Assembly (NCBI GenBank): GCA_031549185.1
Contig: JAVBQG010000028.1
Span: 1-17,643, forward strand
DNA: 17,643 nucleotides
Direction: 5' to 3'
Source: JAVBQG01 sp031549185
GTDB taxonomy: Bacteria > Synergistota > Synergistia > Synergistales > Synergistaceae
Positions 1-6,043 of the stretch are shown here, piece after piece; position 1 is the first letter of the stretch; every line of letters begins with the position of its first letter. Made by a program: the position numbers and the translations under genes. The notes beneath the pieces are model-generated. The model was not told the DNA's origin. It ran no database searches and saw nothing but the letters and a program-made list of their open reading frames with translations.

Positions 1-52
1 CCGCCAGATGCAGTCGTTCCGACTCGGACCGCTTCTTCGCCCTCTTCATCAT

Positions 53-83
53 AAAAAATGCAACCCCCCGCTTATCTCGGTTG
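53..83 (-). terminator. Weak candidate terminator after the DUF6273-type gene
   Basis: Read on the minus strand, a 5-bp stem (CAACC pairing with GGTTG, 61-65 and 79-83) is followed after two or three bases by six T residues (plus-strand A run 53-58). It sits about 55 bases past the stop of the secreted DUF6273-type protein gene, where a terminator is expected. The stem is short and the loop long, so this is only a candidate. Confidence 0.3.
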
Positions 84-136
84 GTCGCAGTGTAAAACAG
101 ATTATCGGTGATTGACAGGTACGGCGGGTTTGACGG

Positions 137-1948
137 TTACGTCGCGTCGTTCTTCTTCCAGATACTGACGCTGGTGAGCGCCACGTTCGACAGCGCGGCT
201 CTGCTCGCCGCCATGCCGGTGATCCTCAGATATTTCTCCCCCGCCTTGCGCGTGGAAATCTCCGTCGCCGCGCCGGTCTCGTCGACATAGTAGAATTTCA
301 CGCCGGAGAGGCCGGAGAGTGCCGCCGCGATTGTCTCGATCTCCGCCGGGGTGAAGCCGGAGGCGAACGGGATCAGGATTTCGACGCCCCACGTGCCGTC
401 CGCGTTCTGCGTCAGTTTGGCCGTGCAACCAGAAGCCAGCGCGTTCAAGATGTTTGTGGGTATCGGCTGGGGCGCGGCCATGTTGACCGTGATCGTGTAC
501 GTCTGCGTCTTACTGCCGTCGGGCGACTTGACCGTGATCGTGACCGGGCCGTTCGAAAAGTCGTACGGCGGCTTCGGCGTCACCGTCGCGCCTGGGTAGC
601 CGGTGATGGCGATGTTCAGCTTCGAGATGTCCGTGCCCGCCGGGACGTTCAACGTGATCTGGTCGCCGCTGACCGTGCCCTCGTAGGCCGTGCCGTCGAT
701 GGTCACCGAGACCGAGCGCACGTCGGGGCTCTTGGCCGAGGGCGAGGGGGGCGTCGGTGTGGTATCGTCACCGCCGGAACTCGGCTGCGGCGTTACGTTC
801 GTCACGGCATTTATTATCGCACTACCGGAGTTTATCGATTCCACATACTCCCGCGTGCCGAGCAGGCCGATGCCGTACGTGTCAGTTCCGACTACACAAT
901 CCGCATATGCGACTGTCAAATTGGATGCGACCTCTTGGTACGCGAACGTATGATTCAACGTCAGCACGATTTTGCCGTCGGTCACGGCAACACCGCTGAT
1001 GCTCAATGGTGTTGCCCCGTTCATCACGGTGAATTTACCGGCAAGACTGCTTGGTGTGTCCTTGATACTCTCGTCGTTGTACGCATACGCCGCGCGCTGG
1101 TCGAAGCTCACGGTCAGCTTGTCCTTGTTTACGCTCAAATGCACTTCGTTATCGGCGACATCGACTCCTGAACAGTACAGCATAAACGGGTTCAAAAAAT
1201 CGCCGCCTGCGGCGGCAGAGGAAGGGTCAAAGACGGATTTAAAGATGATAAGATTCAAAGAAATTTGCGAGGCGGGGCGAACTCCAAGCGTGATATCCAC
1301 GTTGATGCCGAGGGGGTACACGTTGCCGTCGGTAATCACAAGGGCGGCATACGGGTAGTAGGTGAGGTCGCCAGCAGACCGAAGCCAGTACTCATTATCC
1401 GGATAACACGCCGTTCGATAATCAGCGCTTCGAGAAGGGTCGCCAGTGAAACCGAGCAAACCGCCGTCGGTCATTTCCGCTTTGGACGGCAGGGTCACCT
1501 TGTCGTTCGCTACATAGGTATCCGTATCCGAAGCGGCGAACGCCGTGCTCATCGCATCCAGTTCTTTCTGGGAAAAGTTCTCCAAAAAAGCGCCAGCCGC
1601 AATGCTATTCAGATGCTCGCGCAAAGTACTCTTGTCTTTCCACGACCCAACGGGGAGTTGCCCGGACAAAGGGGTCGTCGTCCATTTCTGGCAGTCGATC
1701 AGGAAGTGCGAAAGTAAGATCGGGTCGCTGCCGTTCATCGCCTTCACCTGCCAGAGGACCGGAGACGGGGCATTGTCGTAAAAAGGTACATAATTTGGAT
1801 AACTTCCAGTCTTTTTCTCCGCCTGTTTGTACGCGCCGAAATACACATGATCATTTACGTCGAGCGTCACCCCGGCAGCCAACGCGGGCAGCGCCGAAAC
1901 GGCAAGCAAAATACAGATCAAGCCGAATAGCAGCGTTTTCTTCCTCAT
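137..1948 (-). CDS. Secreted multidomain protein with N-terminal DUF6273-like (C-type-lectin-fold-like) domain
   Basis: A 603-residue exported protein of unknown function. Residues 1-25 form a clear signal peptide (charged MRKK, hydrophobic core, ending ALPALAA). Residues about 27-230 look like a DUF6273 domain, with an opening VYFGAYKQ, a PVLWQV strand, YWLRSAG (187-193) and a closing GVRPA (222-226). The RS...DG...GVRP pattern is shared with formylglycine-enzyme/C-lectin-fold proteins that are often targets of diversity-generating retroelements. Residues about 265-375 resemble a SwmB/Ig-like beta domain. A Pro/Ser/Thr-rich linker leads to another beta-sandwich (about 407-492) and a final beta-rich domain (about 497-603). 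No sortase motif or CTERM anchor is visible. The start is supported by AAGGAG nine bases upstream. The ATG overlaps the stop of the upstream reverse transcriptase remnant (ATGA), so the two were once translationally coupled. A cell-surface or secreted ligand-binding role is inference. Confidence 0.8.
   Translation of the reverse strand: MRKKTLLFGLICILLAVSALPALAAGVTLDVNDHVYFGAYKQAEKKTGSYPNYVPFYDNAPSPVLWQVKAMNGSDPILLSHFLIDCQKWTTTPLSGQLPVGSWKDKSTLREHLNSIAAGAFLENFSQKELDAMSTAFAASDTDTYVANDKVTLPSKAEMTDGGLLGFTGDPSRSADYRTACYPDNEYWLRSAGDLTYYPYAALVITDGNVYPLGINVDITLGVRPASQISLNLIIFKSVFDPSSAAAGGDFLNPFMLYCSGVDVADNEVHLSVNKDKLTVSFDQRAAYAYNDESIKDTPSSLAGKFTVMNGATPLSISGVAVTDGKIVLTLNHTFAYQEVASNLTVAYADCVVGTDTYGIGLLGTREYVESINSGSAIINAVTNVTPQPSSGGDDTTPTPPSPSAKSPDVRSVSVTIDGTAYEGTVSGDQITLNVPAGTDISKLNIAITGYPGATVTPKPPYDFSNGPVTITVKSPDGSKTQTYTITVNMAAPQPIPTNILNALASGCTAKLTQNADGTWGVEILIPFASGFTPAEIETIAAALSGLSGVKFYYVDETGAATEISTRKAGEKYLRITGMAASRAALSNVALTSVSIWKKNDAT
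1271..1390 (-). other. VR-like segment inside the DUF6273-type gene
   Basis: This segment encodes residues 187-226, from YWLRSAG to GVRPA. Its layout parallels the peptide encoded by the nearby template repeat (RSP...A...DG...VRP). Many of its variable codons end in C (GAC, CTC, ACC, TAC, TAC, TAC, CCC, CTC, GGC, ATC, ATC). That is what adenine mutagenesis of AAC codons would leave, but GC-rich codon use also favours C-ending codons. The nucleotide sequence is not close enough to the template at 2487-2580 to be its present copy. Past diversification is therefore a hypothesis only. Confidence 0.35.
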
Positions 1949-2246
1949 ATGCCGTCACTCTCCTTCGTAAACACAAACCGCTCCAAGGTCGCCCTGCGAA
2001 GCCCCCAGGTGTCGCCGTGCTCCGCGTGACCCAGCCAGCTGTAAAGACTCCGCTCTATCGCCTCCGTGTCCATCTCCCCTTTTGCGTACTTCTCTTTAGC
2101 TCCCGCTTCAATTCATGCAGGTTGCAGTTGAGCGACAGCTCGAAGCGCATCACCTCGCCCTTGTAGCGCTTGCCGCGACGGGCGGCCTTGTGTGCGCGGT
2201 AGAGATTCTCGAAGTCGCACAGAAGCTCGTAGGCGTCCTCCGCCAA
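1945..2246 (-). pseudogene. DGR-type reverse transcriptase, internally deleted remnant
   Basis: Two recognisable ends of an RNA-directed DNA polymerase are joined directly. The N-terminal part, from a likely TTG at 2246 with AAAGGA upstream, contains CDFENLYRAHKAARRGKRYK and FELSLNCNLHELKREL, as in the N-terminus of DGR/retron-like reverse transcriptases. Near 2096-2104 the frame changes. The other frame then continues with KYAKGEMDTEAIERSLYSWL, GHAEHGDTWGLRR and a stop at 1945, the typical C-terminus of the same family (consensus SWLGHxxHADTxxLR). The roughly 250 residues between, including the YxDD palm motif, are missing. The product cannot be an active polymerase. It lies downstream of the template repeat on the same strand, and its stop overlaps the ATG of the DUF6273-type gene. 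The family assignment comes from motif memory, not a search. Confidence 0.75.
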
Positions 2247-2486
2247 TGCGCGTTCGTCCTTTCGCTCGCGCCGTTGCCCCCTCCGGGGGTTCGTAAAGAC
2301 ACAGTCCCGAAGGGGGCGCTCCGCCCGAAAACGGCCTCGTGGGCCGCGTAGGGGCTTCGCCGACGCTCTGTGTTTATCCCCCCGCACAGGGCGGACGGGA
2401 CGGGAAAGAGGTTCCTTTGCCGCAGCGCACGGACGGCCGAACTTTCGGACGCGTTTCTGGCATGTGCGGCGAATCGGGGCGGACGG

Positions 2487-2580
2487 CAACATTATCATCC
2501 TCTACATTGGCGTTGTTCAGCGTGCCGTCATCGTTCACGTTCCACGCGTTGTTAGAGTTGGAAGCAACCGGAGAACGCGT
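2487..2580 (-). repeat. Candidate DGR template repeat (TR)
   Basis: Read on the minus strand, this stretch encodes TRSPVASNSNNAWNVNDDG followed by TLNNANVEDDNVAVRPD, with no start codon of its own. The string is packed with AAC/AAT/GAT codons at positions that vary in C-lectin-fold DGR targets, while scaffold positions (RSP, AW, DG, VRP) keep ordinary codons. This is the hallmark of a DGR template, where adenines specify mutable positions. It lies about 240 bases upstream of the reverse transcriptase remnant on the same strand, the canonical TR-RT order. The open frame continues past VRPDSPHMPET to a TAA near 2370. No matching variable repeat at nucleotide level is present in this window. Confidence 0.7.
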
Positions 2581-2803
2581 TTACAACCCCTTCCCCACGG
2601 GAAATAAATTCCCGTTACATTATTTAATCATTCAAGCGAACAATTGTCTATGTCTTTGCGACGCTTTATTTCGGCACACTCGAAAAGCGAACCCGGTCGC
2701 TTTTGATCCAGCCGTAGACCAGGCTTTGGGCACTTGGAGGGAATACGAGCGAAAGGGCAGATCGGCCGGGTAAAACGACGGTACTCGTTGCCGTGGGTTT
2801 TGA
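2581..2803. other. Non-coding stretch between the TR and the plus-strand TA locus
   Basis: No convincing gene is seen here on either strand. A perfect 7-bp stem-loop (ACGGGAA, loop ATAAA, TTCCCGT; 2597-2615) lies just upstream of the template repeat on the minus strand. It could belong to the 5' part of a template RNA. The minus-strand reading frame crossing 2632-2877 has no family resemblance that I recognise, and it overlaps the promoter and start of the antitoxin gene. Confidence 0.4.
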
Positions 2804-2809
2804 TATAAT
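2801..2809 (+). promoter_or_regulatory. Extended -10 promoter of the plus-strand toxin-antitoxin operon
   Basis: TGATATAAT is a perfect extended -10 element (TGn plus TATAAT), 21 bases before the antitoxin ATG. No good -35 box is seen at the usual distance, which is common with extended -10 promoters. Confidence 0.6.
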
Positions 2810-2830
2810 CGCTCTAAGGAGTTGATTTTC

Positions 2831-3058
2831 ATGCCGACAGCACAATTTGCAACCAGAGAAAAACTGTACAACATCATCGAAGGTCTTTCAGAAGAAGAGG
2901 CAACGCAGGTTTTTGACTTCGTTCATGTGATTCGCGGCGAAGAGCCTAATGCGGAGACAATCAAAGCGATCGAGGACTCCATGCACCCTGAAAATTTAAC
3001 AGAATGCAGCGATATCGACGACATGTTCGCGAAATGTGGAGTAAAGTGCGGAAGCTGA
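2831..3058 (+). CDS. Antitoxin of YafQ-type toxin-antitoxin pair
   Basis: A 75-residue acidic protein directly upstream of, and overlapping, a YafQ-like toxin gene. It should neutralise the toxin and repress the operon. The ATG at 2831 has AAGGAG nine bases upstream (2816-2821), which makes it a better start than the in-frame TTG at 2822. The N-terminal half (TREKLYNIIEGLSEEEATQV) looks helical and probably mediates dimerisation or DNA binding. The segment NAETIKAIEDS matches the toxin-binding tail seen in many RelB/DinJ-like antitoxins. The minus-strand antitoxin at 3940-4194 has a similar NVETIAAMKELEDG segment. The family is assigned mainly from the partner gene. Confidence 0.75.
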   Translation: MPTAQFATREKLYNIIEGLSEEEATQVFDFVHVIRGEEPNAETIKAIEDSMHPENLTECSDIDDMFAKCGVKCGS

Positions 3059-3315
3059 AACTCGCTGGTGCCTACAAACGAGACCTTCAACTTGCCGAAG
3101 CTCGTGACAAAGACCTCGAGTTGCTGAGAGAACCACTTTCAATGCTCTTAAATGAACAGCCTCTGCCGCCAAAGTATAAAGATCATCCACTCCGAGGGGC
3201 ATGGAAAGGGCATCGAGATTTTCACGTTCAGGGAGATTGGATTGTAATCTATCGTTTTGAAGACGATTCACTCGTTTTAGTGCGCACCGGCACACATTCC
3301 GACATCTTCAATTAA
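3046..3315 (+). CDS. YafQ family (RelE superfamily) mRNA interferase toxin
   Basis: A predicted ribosome-dependent endoribonuclease of about 89 residues. The opening RKLKLAGAYKRDLQLAEARD corresponds to the usual xFKKDxKxxxxRG helix. The C-terminal half has the family signature KDHPLRGAWKGHRDFHVQGD, IVIYRF and RTGTHSDIF, which includes the histidine and aspartate residues expected to be catalytic in YafQ. GTG at 3046 follows GGAG by four bases and gives the usual family length. ATG at 3034 is an alternative without a ribosome-binding site. The gene overlaps the antitoxin end, so translation is coupled. It appears intact. Confidence 0.85.
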   Translation: MRKLKLAGAYKRDLQLAEARDKDLELLREPLSMLLNEQPLPPKYKDHPLRGAWKGHRDFHVQGDWIVIYRFEDDSLVLVRTGTHSDIFN

Positions 3316-3524
3316 CTGAAAAATTGGCGCGAAGAACACGGCGTTGCTGTCCGGCCTCAGACCATGCCTTCAACCCTTATGTGTGGTGAACGTCTGCGCG
3401 TACAGGCCGTTGTCGCCTTTCAGCGTGTATTGAATCTGTGTAATGACGCCGTTTTCGATCGCGTCCCGGTTCGCAGGCTCGGGTTCTCGAGGGCGTTGAA
3501 ACGGGCGAGCGTCGTCTCTTATGC
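3316..3524. other. Mosaic intergenic stretch with gene fragments
   Basis: Between the intact plus-strand toxin and the broken minus-strand toxin no complete gene is seen. On the minus strand, 3473-3516 is a copy of part of the LysM gene. A short open frame fused to it, ending QYTLKGDNGLYAQTFTTHKG and a stop near 3370, looks like the tail of another gene I cannot name. The stretch reads as recombination debris. Confidence 0.5.
3473..3516 (-). repeat. 44-bp duplicated fragment of the LysM gene (copy A)
   Basis: This segment matches 4382-4425 at 42 of 44 positions. In the intact gene it encodes TTLARFNDLENPSLL of the LysM domain; here the minus strand reads TTLARFNALENPSLR before leaving the homology. 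It lies nine bases beyond the stop of the toxin pseudogene. Confidence 0.85.
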
Positions 3525-3953
3525 TCAGGCTCCGAACAGCTCGCTGTGAGAACCGAGGCGGGCGAGATACAGGATTTCGGCGTCTGGTTTGCGATAGATC
3601 AGCAACAGATCGGGCTTGATGTGACACTCTCGAAACCCTCGCCAGGCACCGGTCAGGGCATGGTCTCTGTACACTTCCGGCAATGGCGTATCTCCCGCAA
3701 GAGCGGTTAAAACTTTTGGTAAATCCTCCTTGAGTGCCGCCAGGTTCAGTCCCTTTTACTCTCGCCTTATTCTAATTCTAAGTCAATGCGACAGTTATTA
3801 TTGTAGGGGCGAACAGTGTTCGCCCGTTTTGCCATGAAGGAACCACACTTCTTGGCGGGCGCACAGTGTGCGCCCCTACACAAAACGGGCCATTTGAAAT
3901 AAAACTGGAATTATGTCCTTCTTGAACGCCGCCGACTGCTTAGTCGTCCGCAT
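3525..3953 (-). pseudogene. YafQ-like toxin gene interrupted by a palindromic element
   Basis: The minus-strand toxin partner of the antitoxin at 3940-4194. It starts with ATG at 3953, overlapping the antitoxin stop, and reads MRTTKQSAAFKKDI, a typical YafQ N-terminus. It is then broken by about 140 bases containing two palindromes. After the insert the frame resumes as KGLNLAALKEDLPKVL, then PLPEVYRDHALTGAWRGF, RECHIKPDLLLIY and LGSHSELFGA, ending in TGA at 3525-3527. Removing the insert at the flanking TTAT direct repeats puts the two halves in the same frame but leaves one in-frame TAA, so some further decay has occurred. No functional toxin should be made from this locus. Confidence 0.85.
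3771..3910. mobile_element. MITE-like palindromic insertion element, about 140 bp
   Basis: The element holds two perfect 9-bp palindromes with a single-base centre, 3807-3825 (GGGCGAACA...TGTTCGCCC) and 3857-3875 (GGGCGCACA...TGTGCGCCC). They differ by a compensating base pair. The flanks TGTAGGGGCG (from 3802) and CGCCCCTACA (to 3880) are inverted to each other, as are GCCCGTTTTG (3822-3831) and CAAAACGGGC (3881-3890). Candidate 4-bp target duplications (TTAT) lie at 3767-3770 and 3911-3914. It has no coding capacity and interrupts a toxin gene. The outer ends are only loosely inverted, so the exact borders are uncertain. Confidence 0.7.
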
Positions 3954-4194
3954 TGAGTTCTGCCATGATCTGATCGATTGTCACAACATCGCCGCCGCCG
4001 TCTTCGAGTTCCTTCATCGCTGCGATGGTCTCGACATTGGGAGTCGTCCCATATTTCGCTTTAAGGTCCTCTATCTCCGCTTCGTCCGCTTCGTCCGCGA
4101 GCTTGCGCAGTCCGTCGTCGGACAAGGTGGACATGTCATGAAACAGGCTATGCATCGTCTCCATCGTCGTCGTTTCGGCTGGCTGCGTACTCAT
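3940..4194 (-). CDS. Antitoxin of the disrupted YafQ-type pair
   Basis: An 84-residue, strongly acidic protein. The start ATG has GGAGG ten bases upstream. The C-terminal half, NVETIAAMKELEDGGGDVVT followed by IDQIMAELNADD, resembles RelB/DinJ-like antitoxin tails and parallels the NAETIKAIEDS segment of the plus-strand antitoxin. The next gene on the strand is a YafQ toxin broken by an insertion, so this antitoxin is now an orphan. It could still repress its own promoter. It might also cross-neutralise the intact toxin 900 bases away, but that is inference. Confidence 0.75.
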   Translation of the reverse strand: MSTQPAETTTMETMHSLFHDMSTLSDDGLRKLADEADEAEIEDLKAKYGTTPNVETIAAMKELEDGGGDVVTIDQIMAELNADD

Positions 4195-4226
4195 GGCGTC
4201 AACCTCCTATCGAACCGTACACCGAG

Positions 4227-4232
4227 ATTATA
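4227..4232 (-). promoter_or_regulatory. -10 box upstream of the minus-strand antitoxin
   Basis: A perfect TATAAT on the minus strand, about 33 bases before the antitoxin ATG. No good -35 match is seen 16-18 bases upstream. Confidence 0.45.
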
Positions 4233-4269
4233 CTCGAAAGTTGTCGATCACTCGCCGGTATGGATACAC

Positions 4270-4298
4270 AAAAAACCGGGGAGCGTCGCGCCCCCCGG
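4270..4298 (-). terminator. Rho-independent terminator after the LysM gene
   Basis: On the minus strand, CCGGGG pairs with CCCCGG (4293-4298 and 4276-4281), followed inward by GCG/CGC after one mismatch and a 3-base loop. The stem is followed directly by six T residues (plus-strand A run 4270-4275). It lies about 20 bases past the stop at 4317. Confidence 0.85.
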
Positions 4299-4316
4299 CC
4301 TCGGTGATTGTCTTCG

Positions 4317-5321
4317 TTACTTTCCGTTCAACTCCAACGTCTCGTTCCCCAGCGGCACGGTCAGCTCCTGCCCGACGCGCAGCAGGCTCGGGTTCTCGAG
4401 GTCGTTGAAGCGGGCGAGCGTCGTCCAAGCCGCGCCGTCGCCGAAAAGGCGCCGCGCGATGATCCAGAGACTGTCGCCCTTCGCGACGCGATAGCTGCGG
4501 TCGATCGCAAGCCCGCGCAAGTCCACGTGCTCGATACCAGGGATGTCCCAGAGGGCCTGTTCCACCAGGTAGCGGACGTAGAGGTTGGGAATGTTGCCGC
4601 TGGCCTTGAGCGTCGATCCGCTTCGTTCGACGTAGACCTCGATGCGCCCCAGCTCCTTGCCGTCGGACATCTTCCTCCGCGTGAAGTCGAGTTCGTAGTT
4701 GCCATCCTCTCCGGCGGCGACGTCGGGGATGTACTCCATGTCCTTGGTGATCGAGTCGTAGTCGTAGTGGAAGCGACCGCTCAAATTCTGCACCGCAACC
4801 GGCCCCTCGGACCAGCGCTGCATGGCGTCGTAGCCCTTCACGCCGCCCCAGCCGACGACGCAGAGCAAGGCCAGCATCACCGCGCAACGAAGGAGAAGGC
4901 CGAGGCGATACGAGAAGAGCGCGGAGGCCGGGGCCTTCGCGATGCTCTCCATCAATGTCGCCGTGCGGCGCAGCGCCGGGTTGCCCGGCTGCAGCTCGTG
5001 GGCGCGGTGCCAGAGGTCCCTCGCCTTTTCGTACTTCCGTTGCTGAAAGTAGACGCGCGCCAGAAGATCCATGGCCTGCGAGTTCTGCGAGCCCTCCTTG
5101 AAGAGCAGGCGGGAGAGAAGCGGCTCGGCCTCCTCGACGCCGACGTTCCACGCGACGTACGACGCGCGCCAGACGATGGCGGATTCGACGAGCGACGCAA
5201 TGGCCTGCACCTTCTGCATACCGTCGAGCAGGTCGTCCGTGTTGACCCCCTTGCCCGACTCGGGCGCGGTCGCCAATTTTACGCCGTAGGGAAGATTATG
5301 CCGCCTGGTGTACTCAGCCAA
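4317..5321 (-). CDS. TPR / transmembrane / BON / LysM domain protein
   Basis: A 334-residue membrane-anchored protein of unknown role. Residues about 55-115 form TPR-like helices (AMDLLARVYFQQRKYEKARD). Residues about 140-162 are one transmembrane segment (LLLRCAVMLALLCVVGWGG). A BON-like domain follows (about 225-270, ASGNIPNLYVRYLVEQALWD to PGIEHVDLRG). The end is a LysM domain (about 281-328, YRVAKGDSLWIIARRLFGDG to VGQELTVPL). This suggests a cytoplasmic TPR half and an extracytoplasmic half that binds peptidoglycan. The TTG start overlaps the upstream stop by 8 bases and has GGAGGT eight bases before it, so the two genes are coupled. A strong terminator follows. A 44-bp piece of the LysM part is duplicated at 3473-3516. 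Confidence 0.85.
   Translation of the reverse strand: MAEYTRRHNLPYGVKLATAPESGKGVNTDDLLDGMQKVQAIASLVESAIVWRASYVAWNVGVEEAEPLLSRLLFKEGSQNSQAMDLLARVYFQQRKYEKARDLWHRAHELQPGNPALRRTATLMESIAKAPASALFSYRLGLLLRCAVMLALLCVVGWGGVKGYDAMQRWSEGPVAVQNLSGRFHYDYDSITKDMEYIPDVAAGEDGNYELDFTRRKMSDGKELGRIEVYVERSGSTLKASGNIPNLYVRYLVEQALWDIPGIEHVDLRGLAIDRSYRVAKGDSLWIIARRLFGDGAAWTTLARFNDLENPSLLRVGQELTVPLGNETLELNGK
4382..4425 (-). repeat. 44-bp duplicated segment (copy B, inside the LysM gene)
   Basis: The source copy of the repeat at 3473-3516, with two mismatches. It is in frame within the LysM-encoding part of the gene. Confidence 0.85.
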
Positions 5322-5895
5322 CGCTCTCTACCTCCGATTCGCCGGGCGCTGCCGCCTCGCCTTCGCCGGCCTGCGGCCTGGAGAGTTCCTCGTGAAGCTC
5401 CGGCAGCGCGGCAGGGCGCCCCATGATGACCTCGCCCATCTGCACGACTTCCCCGTGCAGCGTGATGGTCGGCAGGATCGCGTCGATCACCTGTTCACTT
5501 TCGAGGCCCGCGACTTCGCGTACGTCCACGACCCTCGCCTCTTTAGCGGGCGGGATTGTGCCGATGTGATCGATAATCTCGACACCGCCCTCCGCCATGG
5601 AGTTCCACGTGCTCTCTAGCGAGAACATGGCTTCCTTCAGCTCCTTCGGCATACGCTTCATGCCGCCCACCTTGCGGCGGATACGCCAGATGCCGGTGCC
5701 CAGATCGATCAGGAAGTGCGCCATCTGCACTTTTTCGTCCCGGAACGCCGCTTCGCGCCTCGAAAGCGTCGGCTGAATGAGGCCGATCAGCTCCTCGAGA
5801 ACGTCGAGTTGTTCCTGGGTGAAGTCGGGCTCTTGCAGGCGAAAAGCCGGGGGGAACCAGAGCTGCTTCAGTTTTGTCCTGTACGTCTGCTTCAC
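5314..5895 (-). CDS. Hypothetical protein with possible GrpE-like C-terminal domain
   Basis: A 193-residue soluble protein. The first half is helical and charged (TQEQLDVLEELIGLIQPTLS and similar). The second half has the layout AEGGVEIIDHIGTIP, then VVDVREVAG, then EQVIDAILPTITLHGEVVQM and GEVIMGRP. This resembles the GVExIDxxG...VxEVxxP...G.V.R.A.V.V.RP pattern of the GrpE beta domain, the nucleotide exchange factor of Hsp70 chaperones. GrpE-like proteins of this kind occur beside Hsp70-like genes, but none is in this window. The start is GTG at 5895 with GAGGGA upstream; an ATG just before it runs straight into a stop. It overlaps and is probably co-transcribed with the LysM protein gene. 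The GrpE resemblance is by eye only. Confidence 0.65.
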   Translation of the reverse strand: MKQTYRTKLKQLWFPPAFRLQEPDFTQEQLDVLEELIGLIQPTLSRREAAFRDEKVQMAHFLIDLGTGIWRIRRKVGGMKRMPKELKEAMFSLESTWNSMAEGGVEIIDHIGTIPPAKEARVVDVREVAGLESEQVIDAILPTITLHGEVVQMGEVIMGRPAALPELHEELSRPQAGEGEAAAPGESEVESVG

Positions 5896-6003
5896 GGCAT
5901 TCCCTCACTTCGGGGAAAAATGATTTTCGGCTCCTGCGCACTCACACGAAGGAGTTGCCGTCTTCGTGATCGAATCAGTGTCTCCTCTGGTCGATTGCTA
6001 TCT

Positions 6004-6009
6004 ATTATA
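6004..6009 (-). promoter_or_regulatory. -10 box upstream of the GrpE-like/LysM operon
   Basis: A perfect TATAAT on the minus strand, about 110 bases before the GTG start. The matching -35 (TATATT at 17 bases) is poor. The intergenic stretch 5896-6043 otherwise shows nothing I can name. Confidence 0.35.
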
Positions 6010-6043
6010 GTTTCAGACATTTATCGAATATATGCAAGAGGTA

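Noticed and set aside
1..49. Minus-strand frame from an ATG at 49 reading MKRAKKRSESERLHLA, perhaps the start of a nuclease-like gene
   Set aside because: Only 16 codons are in the window and no ribosome-binding site precedes it; it also overlaps nothing that fixes the frame.
2632..2877. 81-codon minus-strand open frame upstream of the template repeat, as a DGR accessory gene
   Set aside because: It overlaps the antitoxin promoter and start and has no resemblance to accessory proteins of DGRs that I know.
3807..3875. Two palindromes as the start of a CRISPR array
   Set aside because: Only two units, inverted and with no regular spacer; the pattern fits a palindromic insertion element.
3913..4494. 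193-codon plus-strand open frame
   Set aside because: It runs antisense across the antitoxin, the LysM terminator and the LysM gene; it has no ribosome-binding site and no family resemblance.
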